Source of the DNA: a bacterium
Lineage (GTDB): Bacteria; Armatimonadota; Zipacnadia; Zipacnadales; Zipacnadaceae
Length of the DNA stretch: 64,000 nucleotides
NCBI GenBank assembly: GCA_030603495.1
Contig: JAUVXR010000015.1
Span: 1 to 64,000, forward strand
Direction of reading: 5' to 3'
The notes below the pieces were generated by a model. That model did not search any database. It was not told where the DNA came from and was given only the letters and a program-made list of their open reading frames with translations. The translations under genes were made by a program, and so were the position numbers. Of this stretch, positions 1 through 8,297 are shown piece after piece. Position 1 is the stretch's first letter, and each line of letters starts with the position of its first letter.

Positions 1-31
1 CAGGCATATTCATGGTTCGAGTGGGCGATGA

Positions 32-217
32 GGTCAAACGGAGGCCGGTAGACCGGGGACAAAGAGCCGTTACCCCAGGGAGTACGGCCTGTTTCCGCCT
101 TCGTTCGTGGTCACCTCGCCGCTGGCAGGATGCAATCTGAAATGCGTGGGCTGCTACGGCGGTGCCTACGGCGAGAAAGACCCGAGGAGCAAGTACAATG
201 GAGATCTGCCTGATTAA
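32..217 (+). pseudogene. Radical SAM gene fragment (CX3CX2C stub)
   Basis: This reading frame is open from 32 to a TAA at 215-217. It encodes a typical radical SAM N-terminal stretch: a PREYGLFPPSF lead-in, then GCNLKCVGCYGG. The three cysteine codons are at 131, 143 and 152 and form the CX3CX2C motif that binds the [4Fe-4S] cluster. The frame stops about 20 codons after the motif, before any barrel. The next gene, itself a radical SAM enzyme, starts inside it in another frame at 198. No intact start is visible because a TGA lies at 29-31. I read it as a truncated gene remnant; the upstream part may lie outside the window. Confidence 0.55.
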
Positions 218-1484
218 CCCAGAAGCCTCCCTATATCGCAATCCCTCTAAGCACTTGCCTAAGCCTCTGTTCCCCCCACTGGGCTTGATGACGGTGGCTG
301 CGCTCACTCCCGAAAAACACAATGTTACCATCATTGACGAGAGTGCCGGGTCAGTGGATTTCAGCATCCATCCGGACCTGATCGGCCTGACTGCGATGAC
401 CGCTGGTGCGCCCCGCGCGTATCAGATAGCCGATCGTTTCAGCGCGCAGGGCGTGCCCACAGTCATGGGAGGCATGCATGCGTCGGCGCTGCCCCAGGAA
501 GCGCTGCAGCACGTTGATGCCGTAGTCGTCGGCGAGGCAGAGGAACTGTGGCCTCAGGTGCTGGCCGATTTTGAGCAAGGGCAGCTCCAGCCAGTTTACC
601 GCCACGAGTACTATCCCGACGCCACCACGATTCCACCGGCTCGACGCGACGTGGTGGACATCAACAAGTACATAGCCAAGTATACTCTCCAGGCCACTCG
701 CGGGTGCCCCTTTGCATGCTCTTTCTGCACGGTCTCAAACTTCTTTGGACGCACCTATCGAACCCGACCCGTGGAAAACGTCGTGGCCGAAGCAGCGGCT
801 CTGAGGGGTAAGCCCCTGATTCTAGTAGACGATAACATAATGGGCTGCCCGGGATATGCTGAAATGCTTTTTGAGAGGCTAGCCGATCTCAAAACCACCT
901 TCCTGACCCAGGCCTCCACTACCATGCTCAAAAGGCCCGAACTGATCACTAAGGCAGCAAAGGCTGGTTGCCGAGCCTTGTTTGTCGGCATGGAGAGTAT
1001 CTTCCCGGAGCAGCTCGCCAAAATCGGCAAGAAATTCAACGTGGTGGACAAATACAAAGAGCTGGTACAGCGGCTACACGACAACGGCATCGCGGTAATT
1101 GGCAGTTTTATGTTCGGGCTCGATGGCGATGACCCGGATGTCTTTGAGCGCACGGCTGAATTCGCCGAGGCCGCCCAGATTGACATCGGCCAGTTTTCCA
1201 TCCTCACGCCGTTACCTGGCACCAAGTTCTACGAACAAATGCACAGAGAAAGAAGGTTATTTGAGCGCGACTGGAGTAAGTATGGTGGGTCGCATGTTAC
1301 TTTCCGGCCGCAAGGCATGAGCATAGAAAAGCTTGAAGCGGGCTTCGAGTGGATCTACCAGCATTTCTACTCTTGGCACAGCATAGTCAAGCGAACTGCC
1401 CGCCGTTTGGAGCCCATAGTCTGGCTAATAAACGGGATTTACCACAAGCGGGTGCACAACTGGGCAGTCGAGATACAGCATTAG
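198..1484 (+). CDS. B12-binding-domain radical SAM protein
   Basis: A 428-residue enzyme of the class that pairs an N-terminal cobalamin-binding-like Rossmann domain (about residues 1-130, with LIGLTAMTAGAP and VMGGMHASALP) with a radical SAM barrel. The barrel carries C170, C174 and C177 in the sequence RGCPFACSFCTV. FMFGLDGDD and LTPLPGTKFYEQM are typical of the later barrel strands and C-terminal part of this family. There is no DxHxxG motif, so any cobalamin would be bound without a His ligand, as in many such proteins. I chose ATG 198 because the family begins with this ICLINP strand; an upstream in-frame start at 162 would read through the preceding fragment. The substrate cannot be told; related enzymes methylate or rearrange lipids and natural products. 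A GT-C glycosyltransferase follows 10 bases downstream. Confidence 0.85.
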   Translation: MEICLINPEASLYRNPSKHLPKPLFPPLGLMTVAALTPEKHNVTIIDESAGSVDFSIHPDLIGLTAMTAGAPRAYQIADRFSAQGVPTVMGGMHASALPQEALQHVDAVVVGEAEELWPQVLADFEQGQLQPVYRHEYYPDATTIPPARRDVVDINKYIAKYTLQATRGCPFACSFCTVSNFFGRTYRTRPVENVVAEAAALRGKPLILVDDNIMGCPGYAEMLFERLADLKTTFLTQASTTMLKRPELITKAAKAGCRALFVGMESIFPEQLAKIGKKFNVVDKYKELVQRLHDNGIAVIGSFMFGLDGDDPDVFERTAEFAEAAQIDIGQFSILTPLPGTKFYEQMHRERRLFERDWSKYGGSHVTFRPQGMSIEKLEAGFEWIYQHFYSWHSIVKRTARRLEPIVWLINGIYHKRVHNWAVEIQH

Positions 1485-1494
1485 TTGGCCCTTG

Positions 1495-3084
1495 ATGAAT
1501 AAACGATCCCAGCAACTGCCAGAGACGTCTCTTCCTCCAACCTCCGCCGCCAGCAAATGCTCTCCGTGGCTCGCGATCACCTTGCTCCTCATTGTCTTTG
1601 TGGGGCTGCGCCTGCCGCTGCCCCAGATCCGGCCGATGTGGGCCGACGAGGCTTACTCGGTAGCGATGGCCCAGCAATCAATAGCCCAGATCTGGCGGAT
1701 CTCCTTCGAAGTCGACGCTCACCCCCCGGGTTACTACGTTCTGCTGCACCTGTGGCGGGCAGTCTTTGGCGACTCACTGTTGTCCATCCGGATTCTGTCG
1801 CACTTAGTGATCGCAGTGGCGATCATAATCGCCTTCTTCGCCATGCGGCGGCTGGTCAGCGAAAGGACCGCCTGGGTCACGGCCTGTCTGATGACGGTCA
1901 GCCCCTTTGTCTGCCGACTCGACGAGGCCCGCAACTACTCAATGACGTTCCTGTTTGGGGCTTTGGCCTTGCTGGTCCTAGCATACGCCCACCGCCGGCG
2001 GGACTGGACAGCCTGGCTGGGGGCAGCGCTGGTGGTCATCGGCGGTCTGTACTGTAGCTATAGCGGTCTCCAGGTTGGGCTGGGACTGGGCCTAGCTATG
2101 CTGTGGCTGTTTCGGCGCCATTTGCGCCAGTTGGCGCTGGGCCTGCTAGTCTTCCTCGCGCTGATCGCCGTGGCATTCCCCCCAATAGTCGGGGGTATCA
2201 AGTCGGCCCAAATCTGGGCCGCATATCGCTACCACCCTGACCCCTGGCCGCACCTGATTCAGTGGGGAATTCGCCGCTCGGTCCAAAGTGGCAGCGGCGT
2301 GCTGGTCGGCTTTCATCACCACATCTGGATGGAGCTAGTCGCTCTGATTGCCTTGCTCGCGGTGGCGGGCATCATCATCAGCGCGGCTCGACGCGGCGTC
2401 CGGATTGACGGCCGCAGGTTGGGCCAGTATGCCCTGCTCCTGACAATGGTAGCCTTTCCGGGGTGGCTGCTGTGGTCGGGCGCCAGCATCGCCAACCGCA
2501 CGCTGCTGATGACCAGTGCCTATTACACCTCGGTGGTGCCCGCGCTTTATGCCCTGGTTGCACTGGCGCTGGCGCACGGGCGGCGGCGGGCCGGGTGGGC
2601 CCTGGCGGTGGCGGCCCTGACGGTGGCGATGGTAGCTGGCCACGGGCTGCGCTACTACAACGCCGCTCACCAAGTTGATTGGGCTGAAATAATGGGTTTC
2701 ATCGGCGAGCGCGAGCAGCCCGGCGACGTGATAGCTATCGCACCGCCCTACGTACACCTACAGGGGCTGTACCACCACCGGGGTCCGGGTACAGTAACCG
2801 GCGTGCCTGCTGACTTCGATATCACCCGGCATCGCGCCCTGTCCCCGGAGGTCACGCTGGCCCCCGACAAGCTGCCTGGATTGATCCAGCGACTCAGCCG
2901 ATTCGACCGAGTGTGGCTGATTGAGACCCGCGTCCAACGCTACGATCCCGACCGGATGACATATAGCGCCCTCCAGCAAGCTGGCAGCCAGGTTGACCTG
3001 GGCCTGCAAGAAGCACCCGGCCATCTCCACGGCGTGGTAAGCCTGTTTGATATGCAGACTAACGCAGCAAGCGATAAGCGCTAA
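1495..3084 (+). CDS. GT-C glycosyltransferase (GT39/ArnT-like membrane protein)
   Basis: A 529-residue polytopic membrane protein. The first transmembrane segment (about residues 23-40) is followed by the hallmark MWADEAYS acidic pair, the metal/donor-binding motif in the first extracytoplasmic loop of the dolichyl-phosphate-mannose mannosyltransferase superfamily. The DAHPPGYYVLLHLW motif follows, also typical. About ten further hydrophobic segments run to residue 400, then a soluble C-terminal domain begins. Family members move a sugar from a polyprenyl-phosphate carrier to lipid or protein on the outer face of the cytoplasmic membrane. TTG 1492 directly precedes ATG 1495; I use the ATG. 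The close spacing with the radical SAM gene and the GNAT gene suggests one transcription unit. Confidence 0.85.
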   Translation: MNKRSQQLPETSLPPTSAASKCSPWLAITLLLIVFVGLRLPLPQIRPMWADEAYSVAMAQQSIAQIWRISFEVDAHPPGYYVLLHLWRAVFGDSLLSIRILSHLVIAVAIIIAFFAMRRLVSERTAWVTACLMTVSPFVCRLDEARNYSMTFLFGALALLVLAYAHRRRDWTAWLGAALVVIGGLYCSYSGLQVGLGLGLAMLWLFRRHLRQLALGLLVFLALIAVAFPPIVGGIKSAQIWAAYRYHPDPWPHLIQWGIRRSVQSGSGVLVGFHHHIWMELVALIALLAVAGIIISAARRGVRIDGRRLGQYALLLTMVAFPGWLLWSGASIANRTLLMTSAYYTSVVPALYALVALALAHGRRRAGWALAVAALTVAMVAGHGLRYYNAAHQVDWAEIMGFIGEREQPGDVIAIAPPYVHLQGLYHHRGPGTVTGVPADFDITRHRALSPEVTLAPDKLPGLIQRLSRFDRVWLIETRVQRYDPDRMTYSALQQAGSQVDLGLQEAPGHLHGVVSLFDMQTNAASDKR

Positions 3085-3095
3085 AGGATGACTAT

Positions 3096-3668
3096 ATGAC
3101 CAAAGAGATGGGCAACGTAACCGTGAAGTCGGGGGAGACGATGCAAATCATGCGGGTAGACGCGCCCGATCCAGAGTGGAAGCAGCCCATACTGGACTTC
3201 CTCCAGCATAAGGGCGAGCCGTGGGTGGAGGCCAACAGGCTAATACTCGGGCAGCAGCTCGAGGGCATCCAAAGCTACTTCTACCTGGCGATGTCGGGCA
3301 AGGAAATCGTCGGCAACATAATGACCATCGAGGCGGTCGAAGCCAGCGTCGGCATTCTGGGCCACGTCTTCACTGCTGTGGAACACCGACGCAAGGGCAT
3401 CTGCTCAGCGATTATGGAGGTGCTCACCCGGGACTTCGTGGAGCGCGGCGGTCGAGGAATGACACTGGGCGCCAGCTACGACGGCCCGGCGTACCATATT
3501 TACTACAGCTTCGGCTTTCGGCCAGTGCAGGAGACGGGGCACATGATATGGGAAGCCGAAGCCGGTCTTCTGGCGCACTACTTCTCACCGGAGGCTACGA
3601 CGGTCCGAGACGTGTGCTGGGTGGACACGATCCAAATGACGCTGGACCAGTCTCTGGAAGGCGTGTAG
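3096..3668 (+). CDS. GNAT family N-acetyltransferase
   Basis: A 190-residue protein with the GNAT core. A strand carries EIVGNIMT, followed by GILGHVFTAVEHRRKGICSAIM, in which the (R/Q)xxGx(G/A)-type acetyl-CoA pyrophosphate loop appears as RRKGIC. A second half reads MTLGASYDGPAYHIYYSFGFRPV, matching the usual Y..GF end of motif B. It probably acetylates an amine on a small molecule or protein; the substrate is unknown. The start at 3096 follows AAAGGATG. The gene lies 11 bases behind the GT-C gene. Directly after its stop, in the same frame, is a decayed second copy of the same domain. Confidence 0.85.
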   Translation: MTKEMGNVTVKSGETMQIMRVDAPDPEWKQPILDFLQHKGEPWVEANRLILGQQLEGIQSYFYLAMSGKEIVGNIMTIEAVEASVGILGHVFTAVEHRRKGICSAIMEVLTRDFVERGGRGMTLGASYDGPAYHIYYSFGFRPVQETGHMIWEAEAGLLAHYFSPEATTVRDVCWVDTIQMTLDQSLEGV

Positions 3669-3920
3669 TGTCATTGCTACCTGGGCCTGCTGGACGGGGA
3701 AATTGGCGGAAATTTTGCCAGCACCGAGACTACCGAAGTGGGCGTCAGCATTCTCGGCCATGTCTACCCCCATCCTGCTCACCGGCGCCGGATGACCATG
3801 AACCACGGCGGCCAATCATCCCTGGTTTTGCCCATGCCCGGGGGGGAGCGTGTCTGCCGTAGGCCCAATAGCTGTCGTACTTCTCAATTCGAGGCAGAAT
3901 CTTCGTCAGAAGCGTTCTAA
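3669..3920 (+). pseudogene. Decayed GNAT paralog fragment
   Basis: Reading on in frame past the stop of the intact GNAT gene gives YLGLLDGEIGGN, then VSILGHVYPHPAHRR. These line up with YLAMSGKEIVGN and VGILGHVFTAVEHRR of the upstream enzyme with the same internal spacing. Similarity ends near 3800, after which the frame reads as unrelated sequence to a stop at 3918-3920. The N-terminal third and the whole C-terminal half of the domain are missing, and no start codon with a ribosome site is present. This is a remnant of a tandem GNAT gene. The rest of the gap up to 4045 holds nothing I recognise. Confidence 0.7.
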
Positions 3921-4045
3921 TCTCGGGTATTCCTATCCAAATGATCCACAGCAGGAGGTATTGGTACAGGAAAGACAGAATGCAAAACGTGGCCACGAAG
4001 GATGTAGGAAGTTCCACACCAATAAGAAGGAATGGTGAGTATGAA

Positions 4046-5428
4046 ATGATCACGCCCAAGGTAGGATTCATTGTGTACGGAGTACATAAGGACGGCCTGC
4101 GGGATCCGATGGGGACACCTTTCATTGATGATGAACTCATTGCCAACGCGAAGCAGGCCCTTCAGCATGCCGGATTGGAGCTCGTCGAACACGGTTTGAT
4201 CATCGCGTCCAAACAGGAAGCCAGAGAATGTCTCGGCAAGTTCAAGAAGATGGACGAGGTGGACGCGGTGATATTGTTTTCAGGCACCTGGGTGTGGGCC
4301 GCTCACATGATCGCTGCCATACGCGATTTCGCATTTACCGGTAAAGGCATAGTGATATGGACCCACCCGGGATCACAGGGCTGGCGTCCGGTCGGTGGGC
4401 TGGTGATGCACGGAGCGCTCAAGGAGGTGGGTATAGCACATCGTTCCGTTTATGGCCAATACGACGACTCCGGAGACATCAGACGTATCGTGTCATACTG
4501 CCGGGCAGCCAACCTGACGAACAGGCTCAACATGAGCACGATAGGCACGTTCGGGGGCCGGGGCATGGGCCAAACCTGCGGTGTGGCCGACCCATCGCAA
4601 TGGATGAGAATCTTCGGAGTGGATATTGACTCGCGCGACACAGCCGAATTGCTCCAGACGGCACGCAATATCTCGGACAAGGAGGTCGAGAAGGCTTGTA
4701 CCGAGATCCAGCCCCTGTTCAGCGAGCCCATACCCGAAGGCGAAACGGCGGCCCGCTCGATTCGGCTGTATCTTGCCATTAAGAAGATTCTGCGCAAAGA
4801 GAACTGGGATTTCTATACCATTCAATCCTTCCCGGGGTTGGGGGATGATTACAGCGCAACATGTTTCGCGCAGAGCATGATGCTTGACGACCGCGTAGCC
4901 ACTTCGACGCTTGGCGATTTCAACACGCTCCTAACCGTGAAGCTACTCACGGACCTGAGTGCAGAGCCAGTGTACTACGGCGATCTCCAGCATGTCGACA
5001 GATCAAACAATGAAATCAAGATCATTGGGGACGGTGCCTGCCCACCTTCCCTGGCCGGTGCTGTCGGCCCGGCCAAGTTTGCCGAGCATGGCATCCCAAC
5101 TGAGGGAGAAGCCGGCGGCCTATCGGTAGACCTGGTCTGCAAGCCTGGGAAAGGAGTGCTAGCCCGGCTGGCACGTAACAACGGGGAATTCGAAATGATT
5201 CTCGCACGGTGTTCCGTCTTCGAACCCGCTGCTGATCAGATCAAGGCACGACGAGAAGAGTGCGGCATTCCCTTCTGGCCTCACGCATTTGTGACGGCGC
5301 ACTGTGACATTGAGCGGCTCATTGAAGAATACAGCAACGAGTATGCCATACTGGGCTATGGCGAGCATCTGTACGAGGACTTATTGGCGTTCTGCGAGCT
5401 GACGGGGATCAAGCTCATCGCATTGTAA
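4046..5428 (+). CDS. L-fucose/L-arabinose isomerase-like protein
   Basis: A 460-residue protein with the layout of the L-fucose isomerase-related family (COG2407-like). An N-terminal Rossmann-like part includes VGFIVYGVHKDGL and DAVILFSGTWVWA. The middle has STIGTFGGRGMGQTCG. The C-terminal half has QSFPGLGDDYSATCFAQSMMLD, EPVYYGDLQHVD and PFWPHAFVTAHCD. Family members interconvert aldoses and ketoses with a divalent metal; the exact sugar cannot be read from sequence. ATG 4046 is preferred over 3941 because family similarity starts at KVGFIVYG and GGTGAG lies just upstream. Base composition seems lower in GC than the neighbouring genes, which may indicate a separate origin. Confidence 0.7.
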   Translation: MITPKVGFIVYGVHKDGLRDPMGTPFIDDELIANAKQALQHAGLELVEHGLIIASKQEARECLGKFKKMDEVDAVILFSGTWVWAAHMIAAIRDFAFTGKGIVIWTHPGSQGWRPVGGLVMHGALKEVGIAHRSVYGQYDDSGDIRRIVSYCRAANLTNRLNMSTIGTFGGRGMGQTCGVADPSQWMRIFGVDIDSRDTAELLQTARNISDKEVEKACTEIQPLFSEPIPEGETAARSIRLYLAIKKILRKENWDFYTIQSFPGLGDDYSATCFAQSMMLDDRVATSTLGDFNTLLTVKLLTDLSAEPVYYGDLQHVDRSNNEIKIIGDGACPPSLAGAVGPAKFAEHGIPTEGEAGGLSVDLVCKPGKGVLARLARNNGEFEMILARCSVFEPAADQIKARREECGIPFWPHAFVTAHCDIERLIEEYSNEYAILGYGEHLYEDLLAFCELTGIKLIAL

Positions 5429-5545
5429 GCACAGCCTGCCACACAAAAAGGCCATCGGCAGTCCGATCTCAGAGAACTTGATCTGGTCCTGCTGAAGTAC
5501 TCGCCAGCAGCGACTAAACGCTATCCAAACAAGGAGTACTGCTTG

Positions 5546-5989
5546 ATGCCGACGGTAGAGAGTGAAATTATCATTGAGCGTCCGGCGGCTGAGGTCTATG
5601 CGCTGGCCCAGGACATCGAGCGCTTCCCCGAGTTCATGGCCGATGTCCAGAGCGTGGAGATTCTGGAAGACGACCTGCCCCGCCGGGTCAGCCGCTGGAT
5701 CGGCGTAATCAAGGAGTTCAATCGCACCATCGAGTGGACAGAAGAAGACTACTGGGACGACGACGCCCACCTGTGCACCTTCGCGCAACTGGAGGGCGAC
5801 TTCAGCGAGTACCGAGGGCGCTGGGAGTTCAGCGAAGTGCCCGAAGGGACGAGGGTTCACATCGAGGTTGAGTACGAATATAACATTCCGCTGATCGGGG
5901 CGCTCATCAAGAACCTGCTTCGTAAGAAGATGCAGCAGAATATTGACGCAATGCTGGCTGCGCTGAAGCAGAAGGCAGAACAAGGCTAG
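5546..5989 (+). CDS. SRPBCC/START-like domain protein (RatA/cyclase-like)
   Basis: A 147-residue single-domain protein. It starts SEIIIERPAAEVYALAQDIERFPEFMADVQSV, with the pattern VY-x7-RFPEF that opens polyketide-cyclase/RatA-like START proteins. It continues through alternating strands to a long C-terminal helix (NLLRKKMQQNIDAMLAALKQ). Such proteins bind a hydrophobic ligand in a helix-grip fold; the ligand here is unknown. AAGGAG at 5531-5536 supports ATG 5546 over the adjacent TTG 5543. It stands alone, with a terminator hairpin beyond its 3' end. The 117-base gap before it contains nothing recognised. Confidence 0.75.
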   Translation: MPTVESEIIIERPAAEVYALAQDIERFPEFMADVQSVEILEDDLPRRVSRWIGVIKEFNRTIEWTEEDYWDDDAHLCTFAQLEGDFSEYRGRWEFSEVPEGTRVHIEVEYEYNIPLIGALIKNLLRKKMQQNIDAMLAALKQKAEQG

Positions 5990-6033
5990 ACAGCGGTTCC
6001 GCTCATCACGGCCGGGGCCCTGAGCACAAAAGG

Positions 6034-6075
6034 AAGCGGCTGGCTCCGAAATAGTCGGGGCCAGCCGCTTGTTTA
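6034..6075. terminator. Bidirectional intrinsic terminator hairpin
   Basis: A perfect 11-bp stem (AAGCGGCTGGC at 6034-6044 pairing with GCCAGCCGCTT at 6060-6070) with a 15-base loop, followed by GTTTAT. It lies between the convergent START-like gene and the FlgM-like gene, where a shared terminator is expected. Confidence 0.7.
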
Positions 6076-6100
6076 TGTCTAAGCTATGTGCGAGGACCGT

Positions 6101-6397
6101 CTACACGCCGCCCTCGATGATATTGCGGGCGATCTGTTCGCTGTCAATCTCGAGGGTACCCTCGACGATCTTCCGCTTGGCTTCAGCCACCTTTTCCTGG
6201 CGCACTTCGGGCACCTCGCCGAGGGCCTGCTGGGCACGCTGGACCTCTGCCGCACCCTGACTGAGAGTGGCCTGGTCGGCCTGCGCGGGGCCGACAGGCT
6301 GTCCGGCGGTTGCACCGGCTGGCTCGACCCGCTCACTTTCTATACTCTCCACCGTCTTGCGAGCCACTTCTGATAACCTTTTCGGATCAATTCTCAT
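6101..6397 (-). CDS. FlgM-like anti-sigma-28 family protein
   Basis: A 98-residue protein opening MRIDPKRLSEVARK and ending with the FlgM signature: VRQEKVAEAKRKIVEGTLE, then DSEQIARNIIEGG. FlgM proteins bind and hold the flagellar sigma factor FliA until hook completion. GGAG seven bases before ATG 6397 supports this start. The middle section (residues 25-55) is Ala/Gln/Pro-rich and probably disordered, as in known FlgM. No other flagellar gene is present in the window, so the partner sigma factor and a flagellar role remain inferred. An AT-rich tract at about 6430-6500 probably contains its promoter. Confidence 0.75.
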   Translation of the reverse strand: MRIDPKRLSEVARKTVESIESERVEPAGATAGQPVGPAQADQATLSQGAAEVQRAQQALGEVPEVRQEKVAEAKRKIVEGTLEIDSEQIARNIIEGGV

Positions 6398-6685
6398 CTT
6401 TGTACTCCAGTCTTGCCCCACCAAATGTTATTTCGTGTTAATCTATCGGCGGTTTGTGACAAAACTTTAACAAATTATGTAGATTTATTGATTAACCTTT
6501 GTTTTAGGCACACCAATACGAGGAATAAGTTCGTCGCTTGCTACTCAATTCCTCCTCCTCAGCTCTAAACAACAGGAAAATTTCCAGCGCCAGCATCCCG
6601 CAATGTCGAGGGCGAAAAGCTATATCTCGACACTGATATGCAAGGCACTGCGCACGCTGAGTTCGTTCGGAGGGTACCCGAGGGG

Positions 6686-7705
6686 CTATTTCTGCATCGA
6701 GGCCTTGATCTTGCGCACTTCTTCTGGGGGAAGCGAGCCCGTCAGCACAAAGCAGTAGTCTCCTACCAGCCAGCTCTCGCTTCGCTTGCCGTGCCTGGGG
6801 TGGACTTTCAACGCACGTGGCCCCTGGAACAGGGAGAACCGGTCCACGCCGTTGGAGAACGGCAGCCACAGGACCAGGTGTTTTTTGATCCGCGGCACTG
6901 CCACGCGACTGCGCTCGAGTTCGAAGCCTACCGGCAAGTAGGGAGGCAGCTTGGCCGCGAAACCGGCCTGCCGCTCGGCCTCGGCCAGCGCTATGCGGGG
7001 TAGCTCCTCCGGCAAGCGCACGATCTTACAGTCAGGCGGAGGACTGAACGAAAACATGTGCGGGGCGAACTGCGGGCTGTAGTTGATGGTGGTGAAGTAG
7101 GCAGAGTAGGCGATGTTGCCACGCAGGTCAAAGCGCTGTACTTTGAGCTGGACGAACTTCTCGCCGTCCACCCACAGCTTGCGCACCGGTTGGCCAGCGC
7201 GGTTAGTCAACTCAATGATGTGAGCGGTCCGACTGGCGATGTGTCCGTCGCCGAGGTACTTGGCATTCAACGGCGGCCGCTGAGGGCCTGGCCGGTTGTC
7301 CGCCCCAGGCTCTGGCCCCCAGCGCCTGGGAGGACGGACGTGGCCGATTATTACCTTGTTGGCCTGCGGGTAGTACTCCCAGCGCGTCTTGCCGTCGCAT
7401 ACCTCGAGCCGCCCTTTGCGGTCCGGAGGTTCAAGCACCACCACTCGCGTGCGGCCGGTCCGATCCCGGGATACCTTCTGACGAAAGCCGGCCACCTTCT
7501 GCCCATCGCGAAAGACCACAACATCGCGGAAGCCCTCGTGGGGCACCTCCCGGGCGGCCTCCATGCTGCGCCTCACTACGCGCCAGGCCCAGTCGCCGTC
7601 TGCCCAGGCCAGCGAGGCCAGGCCGGCTACCACAACCAGGCCAAATAGCGTGGCCCACCGGAGAACCGATGCCGATGTATTGCCCCGAAATTGGTACATC
7701 ACCAA
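6686..7705 (-). CDS. RseB/MucB-like secreted sigma regulator (LolA-like fold)
   Basis: A 339-residue exported protein. A signal peptide (hydrophobic core about residues 14-33, ending LASLAWADG) is followed by a domain resembling the lipoprotein-sensing domain of RseB/MucB and LolA: VVVFRDGQKVAGFRQKVSR, GKTRWEYYPQANKVI and VRKLWVDGEKFVQLKVQRFD. A C-terminal domain of about 100 residues includes LPPYLPVGFELERSRV, like the second RseB domain or DUF4367. Proteins of this kind bind the periplasmic part of an anti-sigma factor and tune its release. It starts 6 bases after the anti-sigma gene, which supports that role. Confidence 0.75.
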   Translation of the reverse strand: MVMYQFRGNTSASVLRWATLFGLVVVAGLASLAWADGDWAWRVVRRSMEAAREVPHEGFRDVVVFRDGQKVAGFRQKVSRDRTGRTRVVVLEPPDRKGRLEVCDGKTRWEYYPQANKVIIGHVRPPRRWGPEPGADNRPGPQRPPLNAKYLGDGHIASRTAHIIELTNRAGQPVRKLWVDGEKFVQLKVQRFDLRGNIAYSAYFTTINYSPQFAPHMFSFSPPPDCKIVRLPEELPRIALAEAERQAGFAAKLPPYLPVGFELERSRVAVPRIKKHLVLWLPFSNGVDRFSLFQGPRALKVHPRHGKRSESWLVGDYCFVLTGSLPPEEVRKIKASMQK

Positions 7706-7711
7706 TGGCTC

Positions 7712-8263
7712 CTACCACTCATCCGGCGAGTACGAGACGAGATTCATTCCTGGGTCATCAGTCACGGCAAAGCTCTCGCTATACCGCCGATGCCACAGTT
7801 CCATCTCGTCCATTACCGGCAAGGTCACTTCGCCAGCGGTGCCGTTGTGCGCAATCACCGCCCCATTTGTCGGCGGACCGACAGTACCTCGCGGCGTACC
7901 AACGAATAGGCCAACGGCCAGGACAATTGCGAGAGCCGATGCTGTACCCCATGCCAATCGCGGCGAGATCGCCGGGGCCGCCGCTCGCTCTACACCGAAG
8001 ACGCGCGCCAGCCAGGCGACCTTGGGCTTGCGCCGGCGGGCCTGTACCCGGCTCTTGACCATAGCCGTGAAGTCCTCAGGAACTTGTGAAGCAGGCAACG
8101 CCCGCAGCGAATCGGCAAGCGCCGCCATCTGCCGGGCGTACCGGGCACATTCCGGGCACTGCCGTAGGTGCTGCTCGACGGACCGCTGTAGCCGCTCCGA
8201 CCGCTGCTCGGCTGGAACGACGACGATTATATTGCGCAGCTTCGCGCACCGCATCTGTGGCAC
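7712..8263 (-). CDS. Membrane anti-sigma factor with zinc-finger motif
   Basis: A 183-residue protein. An N-terminal HxxxCxxC motif in VEQHLRQCPECARYA (about residues 27-42) is the zinc-binding anti-sigma domain that clasps an ECF sigma factor. A single transmembrane helix (TASALAIVLAVGLFVG, about residues 107-122) is followed by a short extracytoplasmic tail. The usual N-terminal Cys of the ZAS motif may be the Cys in MRCAKLRN. It sits 34 bases after the ECF sigma gene and 6 bases before the RseB-like gene, the standard sigma/anti-sigma/regulator order. Confidence 0.85.
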   Translation of the reverse strand: MPQMRCAKLRNIIVVVPAEQRSERLQRSVEQHLRQCPECARYARQMAALADSLRALPASQVPEDFTAMVKSRVQARRRKPKVAWLARVFGVERAAAPAISPRLAWGTASALAIVLAVGLFVGTPRGTVGPPTNGAVIAHNGTAGEVTLPVMDEMELWHRRYSESFAVTDDPGMNLVSYSPDEW

Positions 8264-8297
8264 ACTCCTTGGTGCATTGTCATCCTACCTGCCAGCT

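Noticed and set aside
3741-4146. Frames on the minus strand across the GNAT relic and the start of the isomerase-like gene
   Set aside because: They overlap better-supported plus-strand features and have no motif.
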